Positions 53,940-62,897 of a DNA stretch of 64,000 nucleotides are shown here, in pieces (position 1 is the first letter of the stretch; the number at the start of each line of letters is the position of its first letter). The notes beneath the pieces were generated by a model. It saw nothing but the letters and a program-made list of their open reading frames with translations. It was not told the origin of the DNA and ran no database searches. This DNA is from Chrysogorgia sp. JL179-B06 (Eukaryota > Cnidaria > Anthozoa > Scleralcyonacea > Chrysogorgiidae), in contig JAYKKM010000471.1 in NCBI GenBank assembly GCA_035772405.1, positions 952,501 to 1,016,500 of the forward strand. Reading direction: 5' to 3'. The position numbers were made by a program, and so were the translations under genes.

Positions 53940-54233
53940 TTAATCGAGGCTGTCGAGTTTACGTGATGGTTTTATAACAACGGTCTTAGGCTCCACTACT
54001 TGTTTGTCTTGACTAATCGTGTAATACAGTGAGCCAGCGGCTATTACCACTCCAATAGTACCTATGATGTATCCATAGTTAAAACTATCGTCCTCTTTTA
54101 TCACTCTCTCTCTCATTTTCCTCTCTTTGGCTGCTTTAGATATAGCAGCCAAGCGTTTGCCTGCCTCTACTCTCCTAGGGTCTTTGACCTTTGTTGTCGA
54201 CGTTATAATAGGTACGGACTCACTGTCAGTCAT
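53940..54233 (-). CDS. Single-pass membrane protein
   Basis: 97 residues: a basic N-terminal region (KDPRRVEAGKRLAAISKAAK) then one membrane segment YIIGTIGVVIAAGSLYYTI. Preceded by a TATAGTATAA word. The VEAGKRLA motif looks conserved in type but I cannot name a family. Confidence 0.6.
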   Translation of the reverse strand: MTDSESVPIITSTTKVKDPRRVEAGKRLAAISKAAKERKMRERVIKEDDSFNYGYIIGTIGVVIAAGSLYYTISQDKQVVEPKTVVIKPSRKLDSLD

Positions 54234-54291
54234 CTTATACTATACGTGGTGTCTTGTTACAGATGACCTCACAGTCGTCTCACAGGTCGTC

Positions 54292-55083
54292 TCACAGATA
54301 GAGTATTCGATGAAAGTATCTTTGGTGATTAGACAGTGTGGTTTCACTCTTAAATCTCCTATTACAGTACTCGCACAGAACTCTAGCGTCTCTCATATAT
54401 GTTTCTACGAAATGTATTATCTCATGTTGGTCTGAGGATAGTAATGTGTTGTACCCTTGTGATCTTAGTCTCCTTAATACCCTCAACTGGTTATTCCTAA
54501 TAACCCCATTACCTTTCGGTGTTTTGAACTCTATAGCAAACCCATTGTATCTTTTGTGTAGTTGTGGAACTATCAAATCTGGTTGCCCACCACTGTAACC
54601 TTTCTTCCATCCATCTATTCTTTTAGTAGATGTGTCTTGGTACTCACCCAACCCTGGGATGACTATTGTTGGGTGGTACTCTCTAATGTACTTCACAATG
54701 TCGTAGTGTAGATCTGTCTCACTCATTATTGACAACTGGTTGCATTGCGTGTACTGACCTGTTTTTCTAATAGACGGTAGAACTTCTGTGAATACCCATT
54801 TTTTAAACTTCTTAGCTGACTCCAATTTAGACGAAAATATTAGTCTGTACACACCTGGCTCGTTTATTTGCCAAACCATACTTTTGACCAACACCCCGTT
54901 TTGGGACGTTGATGTTTGGACCTTTATTTTCTCGTCGTCTGCCACATGGTCTGTTATAGCCTTACCTGGTCTCTTATATCCTAAGATTTCAGCTACCTCT
55001 TTTCCATAGAACCAAATATTGTCTCCATCTTTTACAGCAGTGACTGACATGTCGTTATTTCTAAATATTTTAGTGATACTCAT
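54292..55083 (-). CDS. BRO-N + VRR-NUC-like nuclease + C2H2 finger fusion
   Basis: Start at ATG 55083. Residues about 1-110 are a BRO-N domain (IWFYGKEVAEILGYKRPGKA, then VYRLIFSSKLESAKKFKKWV and FTEVLPSIRKTG), the DNA-binding module of baculovirus BRO proteins and phage antirepressors. Residues about 120-225 resemble a VRR-NUC nuclease: GGQPDLIVP then FAIEFKTPKGNG and NQLRVLRRLRSQGYNTLLS give the D ... ExK ... Q pattern. Residues about 238-260 form a C2H2 finger, CEYCNRRFKSETTLSNHQRY then FH. A DNA-directed nuclease or regulator is likely. The domain order is unusual. Promoter-like TATATTATAG lies 6 bases upstream. Confidence 0.8.
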   Translation of the reverse strand: MSITKIFRNNDMSVTAVKDGDNIWFYGKEVAEILGYKRPGKAITDHVADDEKIKVQTSTSQNGVLVKSMVWQINEPGVYRLIFSSKLESAKKFKKWVFTEVLPSIRKTGQYTQCNQLSIMSETDLHYDIVKYIREYHPTIVIPGLGEYQDTSTKRIDGWKKGYSGGQPDLIVPQLHKRYNGFAIEFKTPKGNGVIRNNQLRVLRRLRSQGYNTLLSSDQHEIIHFVETYMRDARVLCEYCNRRFKSETTLSNHQRYFHRILYL

Positions 55084-55172
55084 CACCTATAATATACCAC
55101 ATGTTTTATTTTTGTGTTTAAATAGCAGTCATCTTAAGAAATTAACCACTTAATAGCACGAACGCGTGATCT

Positions 55173-55201
55173 GACCAAGGTCCCAAAATAGGACCTTGGT
55201 C
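55173..55201. terminator. Perfect 11-bp stem-loop
   Basis: GACCAAGGTCC and GGACCTTGGTC flank a 7-base loop in the gap between the SLATT-like stop (55329) and the BRO-N start. It could end or protect the upstream transcript; no T-run follows. Role is inference. Confidence 0.45.
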
Positions 55202-55328
55202 AAAGTAACCCTTCTATCGATCACAAACATACTATCAGTAGGGGGTCACATGTAGTGTCTTAATATTTTACTAATATTTGCATGATATTAGGACATCTTA
55301 ATTGTAGTCTTCGAAGTAGCAGTTATTT

Positions 55329-55862
55329 TTAAGAATAGCTGACACCCTGTTTTAGAGGGATGGAATCGGACCCTCCTTGTGTCTCGTATACTTTATTGTA
55401 CCTTTTCACCATTCCATTGATTGGTGGGCATAAGTCAGTCACATTATCGTCCAACACTTTAACGTCTGAGAGGAACATTGACTCATTGTAAGGAAGACCT
55501 CTAAGATACGATCTTAGTTGTGTCAGTATCTTTTTATAGCTAGTGTGTGCAAACTTACAATGCTCCACTCTACTCGTCAGATTGGATTTAGCCAAGTAGC
55601 CTTGGACGATCACACCAGGACCACTAATACAAGCAATGATTAGAGGGTTAGCGGTTATCGATCCAGCTACAATACCTACTGTCGTTAACCCTATGCTAGT
55701 CATGTTTAACGATAGTTTAATTTTCTTCAACCTCTTGTATTTCCATTTGTAACAGGCTTCTAGTTTGTGGTAGTACGCGTACAAGCGTTTGAGCTCTAGC
55801 TCTTCTTCCTCTGACATATCCTTTGATATGTGATTGAAAACAACAACTGACTTCTTCCTCAT
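55329..55862 (-). CDS. SLATT-like two-membrane-segment protein
   Basis: 177 residues. An amphipathic charged helix (YAYYHKLEACYKWKYKRLKK) precedes two membrane segments (LNMTSIGLTTVGIVAGSI and PLIIACISGPGVIVQGYL, about residues 51-92), then a second helix starting KSNLTSRVEHCKFAHTSYKK and a short tail. This layout is that of SLATT domains, predicted two-TM effectors in bacterial defence and found scattered in eukaryotes. Whether this one forms pores is unknown. Stop is 5 bases from the neighbouring fibre gene start region, so they form one transcription block. Confidence 0.55.
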   Translation of the reverse strand: MRKKSVVVFNHISKDMSEEEELELKRLYAYYHKLEACYKWKYKRLKKIKLSLNMTSIGLTTVGIVAGSITANPLIIACISGPGVIVQGYLAKSNLTSRVEHCKFAHTSYKKILTQLRSYLRGLPYNESMFLSDVKVLDDNVTDLCPPINGMVKRYNKVYETQGGSDSIPLKQGVSYS

Positions 55863-55867
55863 ATATC

Positions 55868-56821
55868 TTAGCTCACATCATATTCCTTCATCATATCTCT
55901 ACCAACTAATATTATGTCTCGGCTCGTCATGTAGCCAGAGACAATCCTAACACCGTAGAACTCTATCATAGACGGGTACTTATACGGTGCTAGTGGTACT
56001 CTTGGTCGATGAACTCCAAAGATCGTTACGTAAGGAGACCCTATCTCTTCATGATTAGCTGTGAAGTCTGAGTCTGTTGATCTTATGTTGTTCACCTTAA
56101 CGTAGGAGTTACCCATCCGCCAATGTATTGATATCATATGTCTCTTGGTGATGTCGATGTTATTTGGGATTGTACACGTATACTCCTTTGCTGGAGAGCC
56201 ACCACCATATGATAATTTATCGTTTTCTCCTCCTTTGTATCCTATGTACTTGTCCCACGATCCATCATCGTTTGAGATAATCGCCTCCCAATCTTTCGTA
56301 TTTACCCTCATGGCTAACCTCACTACCATAAAAACGGATATGTCACAGTATTGCATACGTGGACAGTTAAAATGCACTCCAGCTTCAAACGGAATTGGAG
56401 TTAGCTCGGGGGATAGGAAGCTATGACCGTTGTTAACACCAATAATAGGACCATACGTTGGATCGTATTGAACTAACATGTTCGTTTTATCTCTAATGGT
56501 TTTCACTTTATTTGTTCCACTGTGGTACTCCACCATACTCACAGCATGGTTTGTGACGTTAAAGTCAAATAGAACGTTATAGGACTGCGTTCTAAAGTAT
56601 TGCGATAAGTATACAGACTCCAACACTTTTTTATTGATAGCATCCCAATCGTCTTCTGGATCTGCTACGTTTTTGAGTGCTCTGAACGCCATATCTATAT
56701 TCCCAGACATCCTCCCACCGCTAACGCTTAACTTAGGGTCACTGTCTAGATGTCTCTTCGCTCTTCTTAATATTTTGTCACTCTCGTAGTCTCTGTCCTC
56801 AAATCCATAACTTAGACTCAT
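55868..56821 (-). CDS. Fibre-like protein with lectin-type C-terminal region
   Basis: 317 residues. Residues about 33-60 carry SGGRMSGNIDMAFRALKNVA then DPEDDWDAINKK, the motif that opens trimeric tail-fibre and receptor-binding proteins in many phages and viruses. Beyond residue 95 the sequence is beta-rich (VLFDFNVTNHAVSM, YGVRIVSGYMTSRDIILV), like a concanavalin/LamG sandwich. It probably decorates capsid vertices and binds host surfaces. Start ATG follows TATGTTATAACATA. It sits beside the penton divergon, which fits a vertex role. Assignment by motif only. Confidence 0.68.
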   Translation of the reverse strand: MSLSYGFEDRDYESDKILRRAKRHLDSDPKLSVSGGRMSGNIDMAFRALKNVADPEDDWDAINKKVLESVYLSQYFRTQSYNVLFDFNVTNHAVSMVEYHSGTNKVKTIRDKTNMLVQYDPTYGPIIGVNNGHSFLSPELTPIPFEAGVHFNCPRMQYCDISVFMVVRLAMRVNTKDWEAIISNDDGSWDKYIGYKGGENDKLSYGGGSPAKEYTCTIPNNIDITKRHMISIHWRMGNSYVKVNNIRSTDSDFTANHEEIGSPYVTIFGVHRPRVPLAPYKYPSMIEFYGVRIVSGYMTSRDIILVGRDMMKEYDVS

Positions 56822-56825
56822 TATG

Positions 56826-58484
56826 TTATAACATATATTTGCTTACTAAATGGCCAGACGCAGCCGAGACCCCTAAGACTAGCCACAACTCTGTCGTGTT
56901 GTCACCTGGTGTCACTTCTAGACGACGTTCTTGATGTGTCACCTTTGGTTTGTCAAGTGTCTCCAGATGCTCTCCACCTTCCTGGTGTACCACGTTTGAT
57001 GTCACTAGACGATTCGTCACCTTTGATTTGTCGAGTATCTCCAGATGCTCTCCACCTTCCTGGTGTGCCACGTTTGATGTCACCAGACGATTCGTCACCT
57101 TTGGTTTGTCAAGTGTCTCCAGGTGCTCTCCACCTTCTTGGTGTACTTTCTTAACCTCAGTCGTTTTCGCGTAGTTTAACCCAGTGTTTACCCCAAACTT
57201 CATACTCTGTGTAGCAGTCTTCAATAGGTTGTTGTACCCAGCGATTTTGTTCTTTAGGATTACAACGTTACTTGGCATTAACCACGTAGACGGTGACAGC
57301 GCAAGATTTTGAACAACATTAGTGTCTCTAATCGACTTGTTCATATTGAGAATCCACGTTGACACGTCGTAGTTTATAACACTATCCTCCACCAACTTTC
57401 GGAACTGTTGTTGAGTCTCTAGACTGCCTGCAGAATCACCAACGACTGACACACGTGTTCTCGCTTGTGCACCAAGTGTGGAGTAAACAAAGGCTTCTAT
57501 GGACTGATTTAGATATTGTCGCCCAATGTTGGTGAAACCATTCGACACCATAGGAACGTATCGTTTGTAGTCGTTATTAACGTCGTTAATCGTGAAGACT
57601 CTCTCCTCACCTGTTGTACCATCAGCAAGGACTTTACCCTGGTAGTAATGTTTTCTAGGAATCTTGTCTGTCTTACCATACAATTCTCCAGCGTCAAACT
57701 CTCTACTTATCGATCTCATACTCTCACCACCTTCCATCCTTCTGAGAAGTCTTCTAACAGTAAAGTACAGATGAAACCTCATTACACTCGTGATAACAGG
57801 GTGAACTTCTTGCGATGGTGACAAGTGTTGTAACGACACTCCACAACAGAAACTCGCACAATACGTTGCAAACACTACCCTATAGTAGCTCTCATTATCG
57901 TCCCACTTTGACTTTGTCTTTGACGTGGTGATTTGTAATATTGGTAGCTTTGAGAGAAAGTAGTTCTTTTGATTAACGAAGACTCTAAAGTTATTAACTG
58001 GGTAGTTCAACACGTTTTCCGTTGGATAACCATCCCAAAGTCCCCAGTGGTTCTTGCGACCTTTTGATAGTGGTTGGATAGTTCCACCAGATAGCCATAT
58101 TTTTGGAAACTTGTCGTCGTGACCTTTTGGAGACTTGTTGTTGTGTAACCAAATCCACATACTCTTGTCGTTTTTGAAGGTATCACTAGTTATGTTCGTG
58201 CTTATGATGTCGTTGTTTCTAAAATATACGTCAACGCCATTAACCTCACCGTCTTGTGAGACAGTTGGATCGAACTCAAACTTGCTCAAAGTGATGTGAG
58301 GGTACTTTTTCACTAGATTCAGCTTAGCCACGCGTACGGCGTTAGCTATCTCTTTTTGGTTAACTATCATTGGTTTGTTTATCGTTAGATACTTAGTGTA
58401 CTCCGGGTTACTCTTAAACCTACTCGAGTCTATCGAGACGTCACCAATATTAGTTTTCGTCACGAAGAATATATGCATATGCAT
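56826..58484 (-). CDS. 552-residue element protein with C-terminal repeats and membrane end
   Basis: The core (residues about 190-440) includes HPVITSVMRFHLYFTVRRLL, a GARTRVSVVGD-like turn and ETQQQFRKLVEDSVINYD. At about 446-515 a 26-residue unit starting VHQEGGEHLETLDKPKVT recurs nearly three times (78-bp period at 56940-57145). The last 20 residues are hydrophobic and end at SKYML. I do not recognise a named family; it is likely a structural or entry-related protein given its neighbours. Four bases separate its stop from the fibre start. Confidence 0.6.
   Translation of the reverse strand: MHMHIFFVTKTNIGDVSIDSSRFKSNPEYTKYLTINKPMIVNQKEIANAVRVAKLNLVKKYPHITLSKFEFDPTVSQDGEVNGVDVYFRNNDIISTNITSDTFKNDKSMWIWLHNNKSPKGHDDKFPKIWLSGGTIQPLSKGRKNHWGLWDGYPTENVLNYPVNNFRVFVNQKNYFLSKLPILQITTSKTKSKWDDNESYYRVVFATYCASFCCGVSLQHLSPSQEVHPVITSVMRFHLYFTVRRLLRRMEGGESMRSISREFDAGELYGKTDKIPRKHYYQGKVLADGTTGEERVFTINDVNNDYKRYVPMVSNGFTNIGRQYLNQSIEAFVYSTLGAQARTRVSVVGDSAGSLETQQQFRKLVEDSVINYDVSTWILNMNKSIRDTNVVQNLALSPSTWLMPSNVVILKNKIAGYNNLLKTATQSMKFGVNTGLNYAKTTEVKKVHQEGGEHLETLDKPKVTNRLVTSNVAHQEGGEHLEILDKSKVTNRLVTSNVVHQEGGEHLETLDKPKVTHQERRLEVTPGDNTTELWLVLGVSAASGHLVSKYML
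56940..57145 (-). repeat. 78-bp coding repeat
   Basis: About 2.6 copies of a 78-base unit inside the 552-residue gene, differing by single bases (ATCTCC versus GTCTCC, TTGATT versus TTGGTT). Units keep the reading frame. Confidence 0.9.
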
Positions 58485-58575
58485 ATTGTCGTCAACGTCA
58501 AGAAAAAACCTATTCTTGTAAGCATATAAGGATACTTTCTTTCGAACACATCCATCATAACATACCGTACGTTAT
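58485..58575. promoter_or_regulatory. Divergent promoter between the left and right gene blocks
   Basis: 91 bases between the minus block (start 58484) and penton gene (58576). Contains ATATGCATATGCATAT at its left edge and TACGTTATATG at its right edge, the TATA-like words seen ahead of other C2 genes. Confidence 0.55.
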
Positions 58576-59220
58576 ATGAGAGTGGTAGTATTGATTAGTG
58601 GTTCAACGAAAACTATAGACCTACCAGAGTCAACTATAGCAACTAACTCAGACACTCACTTACTAGTGGAGAAGGCAACCATCTTTTGGGACTACGTTAA
58701 CGTAACCACAGTCAACAGTAAGATAACTTACAACAGTAACAACCACGTTTTTAGTCCTGGGTACCACACCTTTAAAACGATTGCCGACGACTTGAAAGAG
58801 TTAGGAGACGTCAAGCTAGTGGCTAACAGACACGACTCGACGTGTACGATAACAACTGATCAACAAATAGAACTGTTTAAATTTGGACAACTTCTAGGGT
58901 TTGACGAAAACACTACAATAACCACCACAAAAACCAGTCCTAACGTTGTGAACGTTAACAGAGGACTGAAATACATACAAGTAACATCTAATATTGTGGA
59001 CAGGTCTAAGAACATAGTTAATGGTAGCAAAAGTGGTTGTATCGCAGTACTGCCAATAACTAGCACACAGACACTTAAGAGCTCTGCACAACATTTTGGT
59101 GTTGGATCTAAAATCCCAATAAACAAAGGAGTCATCAACCAACTAGAGTTCAAGATAACAGATCAGGACGATAACAGTGTTAACGTTGGTGAGGTGTTGT
59201 TAGATTTACACATCACGTAG
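58576..59220 (+). CDS. Penton-like minor capsid protein (single jelly roll)
   Basis: 214 residues, beta-rich throughout. The N-terminal third has FSPGYHTFKTIADDLKELGD; the C-terminal third has GCIAVLPITSTQTLKSSAQH then INQLEFKITDQDDNSVNVGE and VLLDLHIT, which follow the pattern of Polinton pentons (a GD/G-x-LxIVP strand, then a LEFKIxDxxG strand, then a VxLHxx end). The decayed gene at 34891 in element D shows the same pattern. It would occupy capsid vertices. First gene of the plus-strand morphogenesis block. Confidence 0.7.
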   Translation: MRVVVLISGSTKTIDLPESTIATNSDTHLLVEKATIFWDYVNVTTVNSKITYNSNNHVFSPGYHTFKTIADDLKELGDVKLVANRHDSTCTITTDQQIELFKFGQLLGFDENTTITTTKTSPNVVNVNRGLKYIQVTSNIVDRSKNIVNGSKSGCIAVLPITSTQTLKSSAQHFGVGSKIPINKGVINQLEFKITDQDDNSVNVGEVLLDLHIT

Positions 59221-59225
59221 TGTAT

Positions 59226-60305
59226 ATGGAGCAAGAACTAAGAGATATTTACTACAACCCATCAACTGGTTACCAATCTGCCGAGAGGCTGTACCAAAAG
59301 GCACAGGAAGGCGGTCTAAACGTTAGTAGGGTAAAGATAAAGGACTGGTTAAAATCTCAAGACACGTACACCAGGTACAAACCAGTTGTTAAGAAACACA
59401 AGTTTAGACAAACATTTGTTGACTATCTGGGTGAGCAGATACAGATGGACTTGGTTGATATGGGCAAGTACAAGCATAAGAACAACGGGTACTACTGGAT
59501 ACTAACAGCCACTGAGATCCTTAGTAGGTATGCTTTCGCAATACCCGTCTATAGGAAAGACACGAAAAACATGACTAAGGCTGTCACAAAGTTACTAGAG
59601 ATGGCTAAGGTTAGATTTGGCGAGTACCCAAAGCTGGCTCAGTTTGACGACGGTAAGGAATTCTATAACGTTGGTGTGAAGGATCTATTGGATAAACACG
59701 ATGTTAAGTACTTCAGCACGAACTCTGATAAAAAGGCAGCAGTCGTGGAACGGTTTAACAGAACACTCAAGACGTCTATGTGGAAATACTTCTACAGTAA
59801 AGGAACGTACAAGTGGATTGACGTTTTAGATCAGCTCGTTGAGAATTACAACAATACCAAACACAGTACTGTTCTAATGAAACCTAAAGACGTTAGTAAG
59901 AAAAACGAAAACGAAGTATGGACGACGTTGTTTGGGTACCATTTCGGTGACTACCCACTACCAAAGTTTAAAGTAGGTGATACTGTCAGGATATCAAAGT
60001 ACAAGAGCATATTTGCGAAAGGGTATGAGGCTAACTTCACTGAGGAGCTATTCAAAGTTGCAAAGGTCATACGTGGTGACCCTACCGTATACGAGATAGA
60101 GGACCATGAAGGGGAACCCATCATCGGTAAGTTTTACGAGGAAGAGTTGTCAGCTGTAGATAAAAAAGACGACGTATATAAAGTTGAGAAGATAGTGAGG
60201 AGAAAGAAGGTTAAGGGTAAAAAGATGGTTTTGGTTAAGTGGCTTGGCTATGACAGTAAACACAACTCATGGATACCAGAGACTGATATTCAAAACATTG
60301 AGTAG
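59226..60305 (+). CDS. Retroviral-type integrase with chromodomain
   Basis: About 359 residues from ATG 59226 (a GTG six bases earlier is an alternative). Catalytic core: IQMDLVDMGKYKH (first Asp), LAQFDDGKEFYN (second Asp) and KKAAVVERFNRTLKTSMWKY (Glu), the DDE pattern. An SH3-like region (FKVGDTVRISKYKSIFAKGY) precedes the C-terminal chromodomain, YKVEKIVRRKKVKGKKMVLV then KWLGYDSKHNSWIPETDI. It inserts the element; the chromodomain suggests targeting to modified histones. Follows the penton stop by five bases. Confidence 0.95.
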   Translation: MEQELRDIYYNPSTGYQSAERLYQKAQEGGLNVSRVKIKDWLKSQDTYTRYKPVVKKHKFRQTFVDYLGEQIQMDLVDMGKYKHKNNGYYWILTATEILSRYAFAIPVYRKDTKNMTKAVTKLLEMAKVRFGEYPKLAQFDDGKEFYNVGVKDLLDKHDVKYFSTNSDKKAAVVERFNRTLKTSMWKYFYSKGTYKWIDVLDQLVENYNNTKHSTVLMKPKDVSKKNENEVWTTLFGYHFGDYPLPKFKVGDTVRISKYKSIFAKGYEANFTEELFKVAKVIRGDPTVYEIEDHEGEPIIGKFYEEELSAVDKKDDVYKVEKIVRRKKVKGKKMVLVKWLGYDSKHNSWIPETDIQNIE

Positions 60306-60311
60306 TGTATA

Positions 60312-61619
60312 ATGGCTGAAGGAGGGTTCGATGAAATCGAAATGAAACAGATTGATGAGTTTAAATCGTATAGTGACGAAGAACTAGACGATGAACTTTC
60401 CGATACTATTGAGTATCATGTTGATATTCGCGATAAGTACGTTAACGAGAGTATGCCGAGTGAAGTCCGTGTCGAATACGATAAAATTAGTGACAGGATA
60501 ACTGAGGTAAAAAGAGAGATAACTAGGAGACAACAACATAAGGAGAGTGAGACATCGTTCACAGACAATGACGATGGAAAAACGGTGACAATCATCAATA
60601 AGGGTAGTGGTGACGTCATGAAGGTTCCTTCAGTTGAAAACGTACCAATCACCGATATACCTAAACACCCTGAAAACGACTTGCGTACGGCTTTGGGTAA
60701 ATTTATGAGGGATACGTATAGTGTGGATCTTAATATACACGACGATAATGTACTCGAGCTAGTTAAAAACTCAAGCATAACGAAAGGGACCAATAATGTT
60801 GAGTACAAACCTGTTTTAAAAAATAGTGAGAGAGGTATACCACACATCGTCTTAAAGCGAAATAATGATGGTAGTTTAACTATTAACAGAACAAAGAAAA
60901 ACGGTAACGCACTGACACAGTTCCTAAGTATTATCGGTAGAATCGTTGAAAGGAACAATACAAGTAGAGGACAGCCGATGATTGACACAACCCCTAACGA
61001 CTCACTAATAAGAGGTCTAACAGATAGCGAGAACCGTGAGCTACAAGGTGTGGTAAACTCGTCAAATACTATAGACCCACAATCAAGAGTTGGTGATGAC
61101 GGCGCTTTACAAGTTCAGGCAGATCACTATCAAGAAACAGTAAACAAAACACTAGAGCAATTAGATACGACTGAAGATGTTGATAAAATAAGTGAGCTAG
61201 AAGTAAGAATCAACGGTTTAAGAGAAGCGAGAGACAGAACAACTAATCAAAGAGAGGTGGAGGAGGTTAGGGAGCGACAAGAAGAGGACCTCACTCGGTT
61301 ACAAAAAATAAAGGAGTGGTTTAGAGAAAATTGGTTAGGCGCTTCAGCTTTAGGAATAACCATAGCCTCTTTCATCACCACGATTATAATATCCGCTAGA
61401 AGCGTAGTCTTCAAAGGTGGTCAAGCACTTGGAAAACTAGGAAAAGCTATAACTAACCTAGCCACAAAGGCTGGCCCTCTACTGGCTGGACTGCTAAACG
61501 TGGTGGCAACTGCGCTAAAGTGGGGAGCTGCAGGTATATCTTGGTTAGCGTCTAATTTGTGGATCCTAGCGATAGCACTAGCTTGGTTCGTCTACGATCA
61601 GTACAAACAGAGGAAATAA
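60312..61619 (+). CDS. C-type coiled-coil membrane protein
   Basis: 435 residues. Acidic N-terminal third with MAEGGFDEIEMKQIDEF, a middle part with SRVGDDGALQVQADHYQETV, a coiled coil EVEEVRERQEEDLTRLQKIK-like, a membrane or amphipathic segment ASFITTIIISARSVV, and a C-terminal hydrophobic segment NLWILAIALAWFVYDQYK. It could be an internal membrane-acting capsid protein like adenovirus pVI, but this is inference. Six bases after the integrase stop. The C-inv copy is broken. Confidence 0.7.
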   Translation: MAEGGFDEIEMKQIDEFKSYSDEELDDELSDTIEYHVDIRDKYVNESMPSEVRVEYDKISDRITEVKREITRRQQHKESETSFTDNDDGKTVTIINKGSGDVMKVPSVENVPITDIPKHPENDLRTALGKFMRDTYSVDLNIHDDNVLELVKNSSITKGTNNVEYKPVLKNSERGIPHIVLKRNNDGSLTINRTKKNGNALTQFLSIIGRIVERNNTSRGQPMIDTTPNDSLIRGLTDSENRELQGVVNSSNTIDPQSRVGDDGALQVQADHYQETVNKTLEQLDTTEDVDKISELEVRINGLREARDRTTNQREVEEVRERQEEDLTRLQKIKEWFRENWLGASALGITIASFITTIIISARSVVFKGGQALGKLGKAITNLATKAGPLLAGLLNVVATALKWGAAGISWLASNLWILAIALAWFVYDQYKQRK

Positions 61620-61641
61620 AACACGTGTTATAATATATAGT

Positions 61642-62880
61642 ATGAATACTAGTGAGAAAGAGTTGCTTCCTGGATATAGACGTCGTGAAATATCTGCTAT
61701 CAAAGGCACAAGGACCCGTCACGTTGTGACACTGAACCCTAACAAAGCCAATCCAGAGGAGGAGTTATACATTGATATCCCAAAGACAAAGGGTAACACT
61801 TGCTTGGTACCCTCCAGTTTCCATCTCCTATTCGACTTCAAAAGTGCGAACGCGAAATCATGGTTTCTTAATAACCTCTCGAGACTACTCTCTGAAAAAC
61901 TGGTTATAAAACTAGCAGGTGAGACTGTGTACGACAACTGTGGTGAGAGTGTTATCGGTACGTACAGAGATTTATGGAGACCTAAAACAGAGCGAACGGC
62001 TATGATCGAATACGGCCTAGCAAACGAGAACCTTCGAAAGTTAATCTCGAAGGACGACAGCGGCGCGGCCAGTGGAAACGTACAAAAAGTTAGCGATGGT
62101 CTGATGTTCTCTATTCATGGTACCAAACAAAAGATTCAACTAGACAAGATTCTAGAAGATCACGGTTTATACGCACCGTATAACATGAACAACAACCTCA
62201 GGTACATAATCACACTCCCCAAAGCAACTGATATTATGGTGGCTCAATCCGGATCAGCTGTAGCTGGATACACGTTGGAGAACCTCGAATTGGAGTACGA
62301 AACTATCGAGAGTCAAGAGATAGCTGATGAAGTATCATCTCTATACGCATCCGGTAGATCTCTATCATACGAGCACGTCACGCTAATGAAGACTGTGGAG
62401 TGGGATAAAGGAATCACACTTGTGAACGAAAACATTAACCTACCAAGAAAATCAATGAAAGCTATCGTTCTACTCTTCACAAATAAGACAAGAACTGACA
62501 GTGAGGAGTTCGTCTACCCAAACATAGAGTCAGTCAAACTTACTATTGAAGGCGTGCCAAACATGGTATACAGTCAAGGAATACCAAAATCAAGACTATG
62601 GGTAGAAGCGAAACGACTATTTGGACGAAAACTAGACTGTGACCAGCATATGACTGTCCAAAAGTTTTACAAAGACGGTTTCGCTTTGGTTGTTGACCTT
62701 AGATCTATCGAAGATAACGCGAAAGTAGCCACTGGAAAAAAGATCGTGAATACTCAGTCAGGAATACTGATGGAAATCATTAAAAAAGTCACAACAGCGA
62801 ACGTTATGTGTAGAATATTCATACTCTCCGACGGACTCGTAAACCTTATCAACAACGATCTACAGTCAATCCAATACTAA
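61642..62880 (+). CDS. C-type major capsid protein candidate
   Basis: 412 residues with IKGTRTRHVVTLNPNKA, KLVIKLAGETVYDNCGES, HGLYAPYNMNNNLRYIITLP, SYEHVTLMKTVEWDKGITLV and GVPNMVYSQGIPKSRLWVEA. Beta-rich, with a two-part layout joined near residue 225. It precedes the packaging ATPase, the usual place of the Polinton capsid gene, and has no similarity by eye to the F54H12.2-type capsid of element D beyond the general pattern. Preceded by TTATAATATATAGT within 15 bases of the start. Alternative: another abundant virion protein. Confidence 0.7.
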   Translation: MNTSEKELLPGYRRREISAIKGTRTRHVVTLNPNKANPEEELYIDIPKTKGNTCLVPSSFHLLFDFKSANAKSWFLNNLSRLLSEKLVIKLAGETVYDNCGESVIGTYRDLWRPKTERTAMIEYGLANENLRKLISKDDSGAASGNVQKVSDGLMFSIHGTKQKIQLDKILEDHGLYAPYNMNNNLRYIITLPKATDIMVAQSGSAVAGYTLENLELEYETIESQEIADEVSSLYASGRSLSYEHVTLMKTVEWDKGITLVNENINLPRKSMKAIVLLFTNKTRTDSEEFVYPNIESVKLTIEGVPNMVYSQGIPKSRLWVEAKRLFGRKLDCDQHMTVQKFYKDGFALVVDLRSIEDNAKVATGKKIVNTQSGILMEIIKKVTTANVMCRIFILSDGLVNLINNDLQSIQY

Positions 62881-62897
62881 AACATATAGTATTCTAT

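Noticed and set aside
60416..60988. 190-codon minus ORF over the membrane gene
   Set aside because: Antisense shadow with leucine/serine-rich composition typical of reversed charged coding sequence.
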